A stretch of DNA of 64,000 bases from Urophycis tenuis (GCA_036785325.1 JAXIVH010000017.1:2987064-3051063); one strand, 5' to 3'. Counted from the stretch's first letter, positions 41,725 through 54,855 are shown. The notes: generated by a model from the letters alone, not told the origin. Numbers and translations are program-made.

Positions 41725-44700
41725 ATGGAGTGGACGGGTCACGCAGGGGGGAGGATAACACCAGATGGGCGGCATGGCACTGCTGACCCTGCCTCTTCCC
41801 CCAGGAGCTCCGGTGTCCCTTCTCCCCTCCGACAGGTAACAGAAGAGTGCTCTATATTTATCAGCTGTAGGCTGCTTAGGCTTGAGGGTGACGGTACGGA
41901 AGCCGACTAGTGTTGAGCCTGTTCCCGAGGGTGTGTGACTGGAGAGAAACGTGTCTATGTGTCCTGGTTTTAAGTCGGTACATTGTGTGATTAACTCATC
42001 CTTTTGTAACGCCTCGTTTTTAAGGATGACTCCAGGTAGCGTCGAAATGCATATTCAACTGGAGGATAGTATTGCATACAACTATATAACTCCATTAAAC
42101 TAAGTGAATAAGAACCGGACTGTTTAATTCAAAGGCAACGTTCTTTCTGTCACAACGTGTCGTTATTTTAAACCATAGTCTTGTAGAACATGACTCAACC
42201 ATTTTTGAAACGTCATGCAGTGAGTCATTCGGCTCGTTTGCTGTGATATGAAATCAAGCCATACCTTTTCATTCCATGTGCCACCCTATAGGCCCCTGCT
42301 GAAATTCTCAGCCTATGATGCTCTGGGTCATTTTGGTGGGCTGGAAGCGGCGCTGGGTTTTAAAAGGGGATCATGGCGGAGGGAGACGTTTGTTTATTTT
42401 TAGTCCTCACCACACCCTGCGCAAAATACACGATCTGGTGAGGTGGGCGCCTGAAAACTCAACTCTAATGACCCCTATGTCTACTACACTAAATTGCACC
42501 GGCCAGACCCAGGGGGAAAATTTGACTGTGAGTTCTACTTGTCCAGTTCTAATTTTAACCACTCATCAGCAAAGAGTGTCCAGCGTTACACAACCAAGCC
42601 CTGAGATCGAAAAAGCAATTTGGATGTCAACACAGTCGATTCAGACACAGCGGGACGATGGCAGCCGGCTGGCGCCAACAGGTTGCCGCTGACACTTAAA
42701 GTTCTCCGCCATTTTCTCCTCCCTCTCCTCTTTGTTTTTGTTTTTTTTGTTCTTTCGTCTGCTCAGCCAGCCCCGCAGGCGTCCGGCCCGTTCGCCGCCG
42801 ACAGCGCCCTGACCTCCCTGTGCCAGAGTCAGCAGCGCTGCGTGAAGGCGGTCATCGCGTCGGGCTGGAGCCTGGCGGAGGCCCAGGACCAGCTCTGCTC
42901 CCTGGGGCTGCACGGCTCCGAGTCCCAGGAGCAAGAGCGGGCGCGCACCAGGGCCCGCCCCTCGGAGCTCACGCACACCGAGGAGGAGTGGCGACGCAAG
43001 GAGAGCATGCTGGGAGGAGGAGGAGGAGGAGGAGGAGCAGGAGGAGCAGGAGGAGGTGGTGGTGGAGGAGGAGCGTCCCGCGACACCAGCCACAGCCCGG
43101 TTCTGGGAGCGGTCGCCAGCTGGGACGTGTTTGATAAGGTAGCGACGGGTGAGACATGGTGACGTGGCGACGCGGGGGAGGGGGGACACACACACACACA
43201 CACCAGTGTTGTGGATCTTGACACAGCCGTGTTTCGTCAGCAGCAGGAGGGTGTTAGTGGCAGGGGGTGGTGGGACTCCCAGCCAGAATGCGCTGGATTT
43301 GACACCGATCGTCTGAAGCCTACCTCTAGGCACCCCTGTGCGAGGTGCTTGACCCCCCCCACCCCCACCCCACCCCCCTTCCCCTGCTCGTCATGATGTT
43401 TCCTGCATGCTTTTCTATTGCAGAGTATAATCAACGTCCCGCAGGCGTCCCCAGACTGCGATCAGGGCCGAAGTCACGACTTCATCCAGACGTACGAAAA
43501 TGAACTCAGACATTTCGGTGAGTCAAGTGAATAGTGGTCGAGTTCTGACATTGTTGATATTGTGCCAACTAAATCAATGCCACTCAGGTGTTTCACCCGG
43601 ATGTCGTGTTTCCCAATACCGCCCTCGAGGGTAGTGCCCGGTGGCAACCCTTTAGCAGAACAGTTTGACTGTCAACCGATGAGCGTGTTGAGCTATGTAT
43701 GTTAGCTCATGCTAATGCTAATGCCGTGCGCCCTATCCTCCCCACAGGCATGCTGCGGCGCTGGGACGACAGCCAGCGCTTCCTGTCCGAGCAGCCGCTG
43801 CTCATCTGCGAGGAGACGGCCAACTACCTGACCCTCTGGTGCTTCAGGCTGCAGCAGGAAGGGGTGAGCAGCTCGGGGCACAACAGGCATCGGATGGATG
43901 TTAGGATGTTAGGATGTTAACGCGGCTACAGCAATCCATAATCCGTGAAGAGACTGTGTAGTGGTGTGTTAAGTTTAGGGAGTGCACTCACTGACTTCAC
44001 TTACGTTTATATGCTATTTCTTTGTGTATGCTATTTACTTTCTATAGTGTATGCCTAGATTTCTGTATATTTTTACATATTTTTATATTATATATTTCTA
44101 TATACTATATATTTTCATACTCATACAGTTTTTTTGCTTTATTTATATACTATTTTTCTTTCTTTTCCCTTTAACATTCAACTGGAGTATTTGTAACATT
44201 TGTAGCGATTTCCCTCAGGGATCATTAAATTATTTTTGTCTGTCTGTCTGTCTGAATTCACGGCCCTCTCTGTCAGCCTCACTGTGCATTCATGCATGCA
44301 TTCATTTATTCACCAAGTGTTTCTTCTTGGCGCGGGGCTTGTTGTGCACAGAAGGAGGCGCTGATGGAGCAGGTGGCCCACCAGGCGGTCGTTATGCAGT
44401 TCATCCTGGAGATGGCCGCCCACTCCGAGCAGGACCCCAGGGGATGCTTCAGACACTTCTTCCAGAAGGCCAAGGTGAGCCGCCGCCACCAACGGCCGCA
44501 TTGGGGGCCCGCGCGAACGGGATGGGAAACCTGGTGGCCCGTAGGCCGCCAGGCTGTCCCAGCGGCCAATCACAGTCGACATCCTCCAGGTGATCACGCC
44601 TGCTATTCCAGTCGTTCATTCAGCGGTTCACCCGCAATGCACCTGGGTCCCTCCCCCTCCCCCCCCCTCTATGTTGGCGCAGGCCGGACAGGAGGGCTAC

Positions 44701-46745
44701 CTGGACGTGTTCCGGGACGAGCTGGAGGCCTTCAAGCGCCGGGTGAAGGAGTACGCGGCCCGGTCCAAAGGGGACTCGCCCCGAGACGGCGGGCACCAGA
44801 GTGTGGCCGCGCGCGGCCGACTGGACCCCGAGGAGGTCCTGGACTCCCTGCCGCCGGTGCGTGGTCACTCGTGGTCAGCGATCGTTATTCTGTTGGTTTA
44901 CGCGCGCACCAATTCATACAGGAAATGACGGGAGAACGACGCGACGTTCTGTTTTTAAAATGAAAAACCACGCTAACGTGGTCTGGAGGGTTTTTTTTTT
45001 GCAGCGTTGTCTCGCGTATGGCTTGTATAGACCGGTTCAGGCACGGTTAGACCATACCACCACCACAGCGGACCACCGGGCTCGGATAAACAGCGAAGCA
45101 GAAGTGAAACCGTTTCCATCGAGAACCTCTGGGACTTTCGATCGGGGGGGTGGGGGGGGGTTATAAAAAGGCCCAGCATGTTGAAATGGTTCAGTGTGTT
45201 CCAGCTGACCCCACCAGCTCTGTCTTGTGTGTGTGTGTTTTCTCAGTCTTGGTTACGGTGGGGATCAACGTGTGAGTGTATGTGCGGTCGAGACAGGTCT
45301 GCAGTGAGAACGCAGAGAGAGGCCGCGCTTCGGGGTGTGTGATGGGAACCGTGCATAACCAGACGCCGTGCGACAAATAAACCCTTTCTTGTTTGTACTC
45401 GTAGGAGCTGAAGACGGGCTTCCAGTTGCAAGATATGCAGATTTTACAGAATGTTCTCAGCACTATGAATCCACAGGTAATGTCAAGATAATATTTACTC
45501 ACAATGTCGGTGAATATGCTTATCTACACTATCCCATATCCGTTTCTTCACTTTAAGTATGGTAACCCTAAAATAAGGGTATAATAGTAGAACAGTTAAC
45601 ACTAAACTAATGTTAGTATTGTTTGCTAGACCATTAGCCCATTATCTTTTCGTTCACTGTTAGTCAATGCATATAATAATAATACATCAGACTTGTATAG
45701 CCCTTCATTAGATGCATATTGCCTACATCAACAAATGTTGCCTAGCTAACTCATTTATGGTAAATGAATGTGTACCTATTGTAAAGTGAGTAAGTACAAG
45801 TAGACATGCAATCTCACTGTTGCAGTCGCTCCAAGTGGTCTCCAGGTGGCGCCATAACGCTTTTAGCCTGAAAGTGTTGAAAATCCAAAGCAAATGACGC
45901 ACTTTTGTGTCATGAAAACTACTGAACTCATATAACACTGATTTCTGCATGGAAAGCTGAAATATTGTGAGGAACTGTCAATTTTTTTTATATTCAAGCA
46001 AAATATTTAATGTTAAAAATAAGAAATAATGCATGCCCTTAATTACAGAGGATGTCTTTCAGTACTTTGACTGATGTCCGTGACACTATTTCACCATCTG
46101 TCCACGTGTCTAGTATGTTGGACTCGTGGGAGTATATTCATCAGACTAGTGTCTTCCTAGTCTGTATCCAGCAACACTGTTCCAACAGGCACTGCAGTCC
46201 TCAAAGCCAGAAACCCCTCTCTGCAAGTGTGTTACTACATGCCCTCACACTGCTCCAGAGTAGCCCAGAGAATGCCAGTGTATACAAGAATGAAGGAATG
46301 AGCCCCCCCCCCCCCACACACACACACACACACACTCTCCACCCTCGTCCTCAGTGGCTGACAGCCAGCCAAGCAGCTCCTCAGAGCACGGGCGAAACGA
46401 GGCCTGGTTTTCCGTTGAATCCAATCCAAGAGGCCGTATATTTAACATTCCAGTGGTTATCCGGGGTTGGCCTCGGTGACGCGCCGAACAGGAAATGGCC
46501 GAGGGTTCCGAGGCCGGCGTCATCGCGTCGGGAGCTCGAGGTTAATCCCACCCCCACGGTCCCCCTTGTCACTGTGATCACAGCAAAAAAAAAAAAAACC
46601 TGCACTGTCTCCCCCCCACCAATAGGTGGCAGAGTTCCACGTGAAGCGCTGCCTTGAGGCAGGGCTCTGGAGCAGCACGGACAGGTGGGACAAGAAGGAG
46701 GACTCGGGAGAGGCCGACGACGGCCGCATGATGGAGATGTCCTAG
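41725..46745 (+). CDS. cdc37l1: Hsp90 co-chaperone Cdc37-like 1
   Basis: Exons are 41725-41835, 42767-43138, 43424-43517, 43748-43863, 44352-44474, 44683-44856, 45405-45476 and 46626-46745 (TAG), in phase throughout; 393 residues against 337 in human. Exon 1 (MEWTGHAGGRITPDG to SSPRSSGVPSPLRQ) is less conserved, but its length, phase and SSPR motif fit human exon 1. The Cdc37-type N-terminal helix includes WSLAEAQDQLCSLGLHGSES. A Gly-rich run (119-139) is inserted in the helix. The middle domain contains HFGMLRRWDDSQRFLSEQPL, MEQVAHQAVVMQFILEMA and DPRGCFRHFFQKAK. The C-terminal MQILQNVLSTMNP and VKRCLEAGLWSS resemble the CDC37 C-terminal helix. The family binds Hsp90 and helps client folding in the cytoplasm. 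ak3 as convergent neighbour supports the orthology. Confidence 0.93.
43010..43076 (+). repeat. Coding (GGA)n/(GGT)n run in cdc37l1 exon 2
   Basis: GGAGGA trinucleotides with GCA and GGT interruptions encode residues 119-139, almost all Gly. The human protein has a charged helix (EALVQREK) at this place. Confidence 0.9.
44190..44262 (+). mobile_element. Retroposon tail with (TCTG)n in cdc37l1 intron 4
   Basis: TTTCCCTCAGGGATCATTAA and (TCTG)n are the reverse complement of the motif at 24826-24900. The preceding TATATATTTC-rich stretch (44070-44160) may be part of the same element. Confidence 0.5.
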
Positions 46746-48855
46746 CGGCCGCCCACGGCAGGGAAGAAACAAAGGCTAATTTGTTTCATGCGATCTCGGC
46801 GGTCTACAAAAGGGCTTCGCAGACCCCACGTTTGGTCTGCAGTTTGACGATGACGGCGGTTTTTCCTCACCCTCCCTCCCATCACCCCCCCCCCCCCCTC
46901 CACCGCTCCCTCGCGGCACGCGGGCGGGCGCTCTGGGCCGTGGACGACCCCCGGCGCCAGGAGCTGTCGCTCTCTCCGCTTCTAGTCGGACGCACGCGGT
47001 GGATTTCTACGCAGTAGAAGTGCGGAGTGCGTCTCTCACAACACAGCACACTCATTCGCGCTCCAGATTGGTCTGATGGGATGAACGACTCGTGTCAAAA
47101 TATTATTGAGCATTTATTATTCTGGCGGTAGGGCTTTTAGTAGTTGTGTCATAGTTAGGGCGAACACGTTTGTAGGCCTTGATGTTTACTATGGCCCACA
47201 GTTCTACACGTGGTTTCACTCTACTGTTACATCTCTGTGCTAAAGGCCTACAGTCGATGAGACACCAAAATGACTATTTCCTAAGCCCAGTGTCGACCTT
47301 TCCTGCTGCCATAGAACATAAGCTGCTTGATCCGTATAAAGAGATGACGGGGCTAATGCAGATGATTCAAGCGTTGATGAAAACGCCACTCTAATAGAAT
47401 ACATTTTTTGATTCATTATTATTCAAGTGATTAACATCACTGGACCTGTGCATAATAGTTTTATCTCCTCCTGCGTTCCCCACGGTGTGGCAGTGTACGT
47501 CATGTCTTCGGTTGTTGTTTGTTTTTTTTAAAGAATGTACGACGTCAATTGTAACAAAAACGTGCCTCCCGCAGCAAAAAAACAAACAAACCCTAATTCA
47601 CACGGAACTCGAGAAATCCTTTGCATGATTAATCAGCATGCATCTCATTCTCCGCGCTGAGGATGTGAACCCCGCCACGGCCAGTTACACAGAACCGTGA
47701 CAATGATCCTCAACCCGATTTGCCTCGGTTGGTTCACTCCCGCCCCGTTGCAATGCAGACCCTAACGCCAGCACAAAGCCGCGCGCCCCTCACGCCAAAT
47801 GTTCCCCCCCGCCCCCCCGACAAACCGTAAACCGAGGGATTGTCTTTGTTGCGTTTGTTTATGGTTAAAGTTTTAAGTAGGACTAACCTAGTTTGGAGAC
47901 ACCTGAGTTCCCCCCCATTGTGTGTATGTGCGCGCGCATGTGTGTGTGGACCGCTTGGATGGTACGTTGGGGGCAGAATGGTATCCCCCCCCCCCCCCCC
48001 CGCACAGAGACTTTTTATTTTTGTACACAGACGCTCCATGCGTATGAATATCTTGCACTTTAAATTCAGTTCTTGAACTCTAACTGTTTTTAATAGAGGT
48101 GGGAGGCGAAGTTGTGAAAGAACAGGACTTGATTCACACCGTAGCTCGTTTATTCGTTTCTTTTCCAAAAGCGAACCTTGACCTTTTTTATTTTATTTTA
48201 TTTTTTACAATTTTAATTTGTTTTAAGTCATCAAAAGTTAAATCCAGCAATTCTCCATGTTCCCAGCCCAGTGTTCGTTTACCCAGCAGCATTCATCCAT
48301 CGCTGGTTCTGGCCTCCCTCCAACTCCTCTGCCACTTGCCTAGAGCCGAACTGTAATCCAGAAACATGATTTAAAATGCCTTTTGTTTCTGTCGGTTGAG
48401 TTTTGGAAGTCACTATGCTCCTGCGGCCTTGGTCAGGCCTCGATGAAAGCCAGATGTTATTCAGTTGTACACACACACATGTATATCTATCTATATACAC
48501 ATTTTACCGTCAAACTTTGATGTGAAAATGTAATTTCCAATAGCAGAGGGTAGACTCCTCACTCAAGTATAACCAACCGATGTGTTCTGTATTCTGGCCG
48601 GTAAGAGAAATGCAGGTGTTGAGCATTTCACCGAGAACAGGGAGAAGAGAAGAGAGTTTGGGAGAGTCATAGGATCATTGTAGAAGGGATGAACCTAATC
48701 TTTATGTAGATCTTTTGACTTGAGTTTGAATGGCCTTAACTATATTGTGGAAAATGGCTTTAAATCATTCAGAATAAAAACATTGTTCATGAGACATGGG
48801 TCGGTAACTGATTGAATCAGTGAAGTAATAAAAACATACAATGCAACGACTGTTT
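46746..48855 (+). other. Presumed cdc37l1 3' UTR
   Basis: No other gene is seen between the cdc37l1 stop and the first good polyadenylation signals, AATAAA at 48773-48778 and 48827-48832. The stretch holds C homopolymers (46885, 47988), AT-rich DNA, and short open frames that look accidental. Confidence 0.5.
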
Positions 48856-48870
48856 TGTCAATATTTTATT
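48773..48870. promoter_or_regulatory. Opposed polyadenylation signals of cdc37l1 and ak3
   Basis: Plus-strand AATAAA occurs at 48773 and 48827. A minus-strand AATAAA (TTTATT at 48865-48870) lies only 33 nt further. The two convergent transcripts would therefore end within, or slightly past, each other's last bases. The minus-strand signal is about 1.3 kb past the ak3 stop codon. Confidence 0.45.
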
Positions 48871-50177
48871 ACACACTTTCAGAAATCCATTAACTCATGT
48901 GTTTGCATACAATCACAAATCAAAGGCAGCTATTGATGCAGAAATGTTAAGTTGCTGGTCATACAGTACAAGCTAAGAAGGAAAGGTGTTTCGATTGTCT
49001 ACTACAGGCAAATGTTTACTTAAGTTCCCCTGGTGTGGGTTCAATTCCCAGGCCAAAAATAGTTTCTAACATACAGTCACGTGAGAAAACAAGATAGAAG
49101 AAGATATCTACCACAAGTAAGAAATACAGGCCTTCAGTGCAGAAGTGTGACGGCTGTATACACAGGTGTATCATGTTATAATAATTATAATCCTGGACAC
49201 CGACTTAACCCACAGCTCCATAATTAACTTGAACTACACCTGTATTCATTACTCTGTGATCAAGGCCTGATAGGAGTGTTGGACATGATCAACAGAAGAA
49301 GTCGCAGTGGGACTTAAGATCAACGCTTCACTGATACATTGGTTCCCGTGACCACAGGTTAAGACTCAGAGAAAAAGCATTTACTACAATCATTGATTTA
49401 ATCTATGGCATCTGTCTCTTGCATTCGTTGTTTTGTGTGTATCTCTTCACTAAGTTGTAAAATAACTCAGGCACTTCACGTCGTACTCCCGCTGCTGTGC
49501 ACGGCGTACGTGAATGACATTCTATGTTCATAAGAACTATATATAACTATATATATATATATATACTATAACTGGCTTTTTTTTCACAGAAAGTTAAGCA
49601 TCGAGTATTGCTTTTTCATTCGGTATTTTAAGATGAAATCGTGTGCTGGTGCGTAAATTCAAGACAGGTTCAGGAGAGTACAGAGCTCACCGCCAGTTAG
49701 TGGTTCACATCTATTTTAGATGCGGATAGTCAAAGTAAAATCAAAAATAAAAAGAACAAAGTTAAGTTCAAATCAACACAAAGCTTCGATTGGACAGTTT
49801 CCCTTTTTTGACAGCTGTGTTACCATGTGCTATTTACTCAGGTTTAGAAAGGCACCACATGGAACAAATAATCTAAAAACGCAAAGATCACCACCTATAG
49901 GCCACCACCTTCATAGATACAAACTTTAGCAGTTGTGCCTGTACAGGAAACATGAAGGCCGAGCCACCGTTAGCAGTGGTTCCCTTGTTCCTCATTTTAA
50001 AAACAGGTCTGTGAACACAGTCTCCTGGAGTGTTGCTGCAACAAGCATGGCACTAAGTTAAAAGAACTGTGTTGCCCCCGATCTCTGGGGCACACACACA
50101 CACACACACACACAGACACACACCTCAGAACAGCATTACCGCTGGTAAACATTTCATCATCTCCGGCGCCCTCCGTC

Positions 50178-53100
50178 CTAGGAGAGCTTCTTACCGAGGA
50201 AGGCCTGCACGTGAGGCCAGATCTTGTTGGTTTCTGTGCCAGAGAAGATCTCTACAATCCCTTTGCTCCTGTGAGGGGTGAGAAACTCCAGGTTACAGAT
50301 CGTCTGACCCATAATCAGAGGACTGTCACACAGCACGCCGTATCGAGCAAGACACAAGACAAGACAGTAACAATCAACTAGTACCGGTCAATGGCGTCAG
50401 TAAATGCACTAATGCTATTATTACAATGACAATGTCATTTTAGTGCAATAACAGAGTTGACTGATGGCTTTGATGTCCATATTGTACGTTTTACAGTATT
50501 CATTAAGTGTTGACTTGAAACAGTGGGCGTTTATAATCCAAACATATCATCCATTCTTAAGAATTGGATCTGCAGGAGCACATCAATAGCTGAGAAAATG
50601 CTTGAATGAAACTTGATTGTGAGTTACCTGGAAACACGAGTGTCACGTTACAGTGGCCTTTATCAATACTAGTCATACAGGTCCACCCCCACATCTAGTA
50701 GACAATGGTTGGTTATTATTTTGTGTCTGTTTCTCACATCCCTACTGGAAAGCTACACACATCTGTGGAAAGCTTCCAGGAGGTTTTCAAGTTTGAAAAC
50801 CACCAACGCCACATTTCTGGCGGTCGAGACAGCGACTCCGTTCTCTATGTCGGGGAGCCCAGGTAAGCCCCTGTCTCTCTCTCTCACTCAATCAAGGACA
50901 CATCTGGCTAGGACACATCAGCACACCTGCGTTGCCGTGGAAACCCAACAGTCAACAACCCTGCTGTTCGTCTTCAACACGTGACGCGATACGCATGTCT
51001 GTTGGTGTATCGCGATAGCATTGCTGCAAGTGAAATGTAGTTAACACACTCAGCATAACTGAATAACAAAATGACATAACATAGAATTGCATAGCAAATG
51101 GAGGCAGCCATTTTGCTGGTTTAGGGCCAAATTCCAAGGAGGTGGAACGAATGTGCTGTGACACGACGACAAGCGCTTGACTCCACCTGTAGTACTCCAG
51201 GACCGGTTCGGTCTCTCTCCGGTAGGCCTTGAGTCTACTGGTGACGGTCTCCGGGGTGTCGTCGTCCCTCTGGACCAGTGGCTCCCCGGTCACGTCGTCC
51301 ATGCCCTGGGGGAAATCACACGCCAGATATCACAGCCCGTCGTGAGCGACGCTGCGCGGCTGATCATCAGCACCGTAACCACGCCATCAGCACCGTAACC
51401 ACGACATCAGCACCGTAACCACGACATCAGCACCGTAACCACGCCATCAGCACCGAAACCACGACATCAGCAGAACCCGTCAGGTTCGGGACACAGACTT
51501 TTGTGAATTTGTTTCTCTCGTCACGCAGCACGTCCGTTTTCTGCTGTGTCCTCTGAGTCACCTGGTCCTGTTATGTGATACACCTGGTGCTTCATGGTGT
51601 TTCATACGCCGTGTGCTGGTATCTGATACACCTGGTTCTGCCACAGATTCATCTCGTGTCACGTGTCACGATTTATTCCTTTAATGTCTAATGTTTAATG
51701 TCGCCTACACGGAGAAACCAGGTGAACCTCACTTTTTTCCTGTGAAGCCGTCAGAACCATGGATTTGGTTTGCAATTATATCAAAGCAGAGTCAATCTTT
51801 GTCAATATTTAGCAAACCAATATTTATTTGCGGGCTTCCGCCAACCACCCTGCACACTGGTGTAGAACTGGAGAGAGCAAAGGTCCCCTCTTGACCTCTG
51901 ACACCTCACACTCCTTATCTCTGGCCCTCTTTCCCCTTTGTGAGTCGATTGCTATTTACATTTCAGTCCCTCCCTTGAAGTCACTTCATGACTGAATGCT
52001 AAAGCCCAAGTTATGCTTAAAGGCTGAGTTATGCTTAAGTCATGCTTCCGCGTTGACGCAACGCTAGGAGGCTTACGGACCCATTACGTCCTTGCGGACC
52101 CCCCCTTGAGTCCACCGCAAGGGCCTGACGTGCACCTCCCAAAAATCATAGACGTGCGTCGAGGCGACGCAACACCAACGCAGCGGTGTTGGCTGTGATT
52201 GGTCCGCTAACTACATCCGCTGGAGATCGCTTTTCCGGTTTCCACTCATAAACACCGCCACGGTGTGATAAATGCTTCGACTGATTGGCGACAACATATG
52301 TATATAACTTTTGCCTTCATGTCTGTAAACTTTTTTTTTACTCGCTAGTAATCTATATGTAATGACCAGAATGGTAATTCTGGTCGCCCTCTACCATTGA
52401 ATTGCATTTCGACACGTAAACCCCACGCAGAACCATCCCGGTCTCATGACTGCGTCCAAGCAACTGTGTGGCCATTGTGTGATCACTACGCGGAACCATA
52501 ACCAACGCTTAAGTCTAAGTGGCTCTATTTTCTGAGTCCTACTAAGGGGGGGCTTTCTGAAGAGGCTTCTAATCAGTGTCTCTCTACAGAGGCTGGTTAG
52601 CCAATAACGTGCCCACAAACCCCCCGGCTCCAGCAACACGATTGGGTCTCAACACGAAGACGCCCCACTGACCCAGCCCGGAGCTGGTCAGCTATCGGAC
52701 TTTAGATGAATCATCTGATATGTGAGACTGGTGTGGCCGCAGCCTCACTCTGTGTGATCGTGTAAGAGTGTATAAATACCCGCGGGCAGCAGCATGCACA
52801 GTGTAATGAAAGCTCGATCAACAACATCTCCACTCGTCAGTATGAACTCAGAACTCACAGCCACTTTGGGCGGGTTGAATGCTATGTTGTAGACCCGGCC
52901 GCTGGGCAGGTGGGTCCAGCGAGAGGTGAGCCTGTCCTGGATGGTCTTGAAGGGGACGTCCAGGTTGATGACCGTGTCCACGTTGTAGGCCCCGTCCAGG
53001 GCCTCAGCCTGGGCCACCGTGCGGGGGAAACCTGGGGGAGAGAGAGGGAGGGAGGGAGGGAGAGAGAGAGAGAGAGAAGAGACAGACAGAAGCTTAATCT

Positions 53101-53344
53101 TCTGTCTGTCGAATGACTGAAAATGCAGAAGATGCTACTCTGTAGTGTGTGTGTGTGTGTGCGCGTGCGCTTGCGTGTGCGTGTGTGTGCGTGTGCGCAC
53201 GCGTGCACGCTCACACACCATCTAAGAGCCAGCTGTCGTTCTGCATCTTCCGCAGGTCGCTCAGGATGAGGCGGGAGATGACATCATCAGGAACCAGCTG
53301 ACCGTTGTCGATGCAGGACTTCATCAGCAGACCCAGCTCTGGGA

Positions 53345-53410
<66 letters not shown>

Positions 53411-54855
53411 ACACACACAATTAGAAAATCTACATCAAACTATTAAGACACATACGGCTGACTATTTCCGTTCTGCGCAGGATGAAGACGTCTAGGCTGA
53501 CTCTCCTGTGGCTTCGGAAGTCACAGCTCCATAAGGGTATTTCCTTGAAGGCTGCAACAGCCTTACTGTGGACTACGGGTCCTTAGCGGGGTCAAACCCT
53601 GTGGAACAACAACAGACTTCTTTCTTGTGGATGGTGGGACTTTGCCGGGACTTTACTTACAGGTGACAATGCAAAAGCTGTTGCTGAGCATTTCTCTTCC
53701 TGAGATACACACTAGGATATTAGTGGTGTGTTTAGGCTTGTTCAAAGTGTGAAATGTATGGTATTGCACTCTGCTTCTGCTAATTCCAAAACAAGGTCAG
53801 CGCAAAAGAACAAACACAAGGTCTTAGCAAAGCCGCCAGCCAAGAATGCAAATTATTTGAGTAGAAACCAAATCACTGAGAGACGCAGACCTGTGGGACA
53901 AGCAGACAGACAGAAATACTTTAACGATCCCTGAGGGGAATTGCATAAAACATGGCATGGTGAAGTGTGAAGGGAGTAAAGCTCGGTCATAAAGCTAGAT
54001 AAGTTAAGCCGACATTTTTGGTTCAGAGACACAGAGGCAAGGACAATGAATAATGAATGTTCAACTAGTGATTCAGCATTCAAAGTCTTATCAGCACTAG
54101 TTAGCATAGACATGAATCCCCATAGTTTCAGTGTTTAAGAGCTTTTGCAACATAAGCTGTAGGTTTTGCCCGAGTTTAACGTCTGAAAGTATCTTTTTGA
54201 AAGATACATTTGCTAAATACTCCTTGAGTGTGTTGCCTTTAGTTTTATGACACTTGGATTATTTGTCTTCATGTGAGTCTGTCTCTCTTGGTGGTGTGTT
54301 GGTGAACGAGGCCTTCCTCCAAGGTGAGGAGAGAGTTGCGTGTTTGCAGTGCAAACACACAATAATGCTCTACTCGCTGTCTTGACCTTGACAGGTGACA
54401 ACATGCAGGTAGGTAGGTAGGTATACGTGCAGTCTGGCGCACACACACGCGCATACACGCACGCACACACGCACGCACATCGCAAGCACGCACATACACG
54501 CACACACAATATGTGGCTCTTATATGACTGCAACAGGAAAACTGTGTGCGTGGATGTATGTGTCTGGATGGGAGGGGGAGGGGCGGGTTACGTGAGGGTT
54601 ACGTGTGTGGGTTTGGGTGGTGGTGCAGATAGAGAGAGAGAAGACCACACATTATGTCCTTCCAGCCCCCTTTTTCAGAATTCGTTGCAATATAAAGTTG
54701 ATCTTACCGGTCTTGGATTCGATGTTTGCTCTGAGCAGATCTCCGCTCGAAAGATGCTTCAGTCCGAAAGTTTTCGTGATACGCGAAGACACAGTTCCTT
54801 TCCCCGAACCCGGGGCTCCCATAATGACAGTACGGAATATCCTTTGAAGAACCAT
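50178..54855 (-). CDS. ak3: Adenylate kinase 3 (mitochondrial GTP:AMP phosphotransferase)
   Basis: Exons on the minus strand are 54855-54708, 53338-53219, 53031-52859, 51305-51187 and 50268-50178 (TAG at 50180-50178); 216 residues, phases consistent. The P-loop GAPGSGKGT is at 13-21, HLSSGDLLR at about 36-44, and the AMP-site motif DGFPRT ends at 94. The LID segment is SGRVYN with NPPK (133-145), then MDDVTGEPLVQRDDD and the C-terminal FSGTETNKIWPHV. The enzyme makes ADP from AMP using GTP in the mitochondrial matrix. The MGAPGSGKGTVSSRI context favours AK3 over AK4, which has LGPPGSGKGT. The start MVLQRIF was chosen by length; an in-frame ATG nine codons upstream (54882) is an alternative. 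Exon 2 is flanked by complementary GT and CA repeats. Confidence 0.95.
51355..51475 (+). repeat. 20-nt minisatellite in ak3 intron 3
   Basis: About six units of CATCAGCACCGTAACCACGA, differing only at GCC/GAC and one T/A, lie just upstream (in transcript sense) of the exon 4 acceptor. Confidence 0.88.
52028..52513. mobile_element. Candidate non-autonomous DNA transposon (MITE-like)
   Basis: In ak3 intron 3, degenerate terminal inverted repeats share CTTAAG and ATG(C/G)TTCCGCG: left GTTATGCTTAAGTCATGCTT CCGCG, right CGCGGAACCATAACCAACGC TTAAG. The inside holds CG-rich GACGCAACGC and GTGATTGGTCCGCTAA, words that are common in dispersed fish MITEs. There is no transposase. A duplicate TTATGCTTAAAGGC lies just outside the left end. 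Confidence 0.5.
53140..53218. repeat. (GT)n tract downstream of ak3 exon 2
   Basis: The plus-strand GTGTGCGCGT run reads as (CA)n in the ak3 transcript and starts right at the exon 2 donor. Confidence 0.88.
53343..53420. repeat. (CA)n tract upstream of ak3 exon 2
   Basis: A pure CA run on the plus strand, so (GU)n in ak3 pre-mRNA; it ends a few bases before the acceptor GATCCCAG. Confidence 0.93.
53895..53950 (+). mobile_element. Retroposon tail fragment in ak3 intron 1
   Basis: GACAGACAGAAATACTTTAA and CGATCCCTGAGGGGAATTGC match the tail at 24826-24900 with a few changes. Confidence 0.5.
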
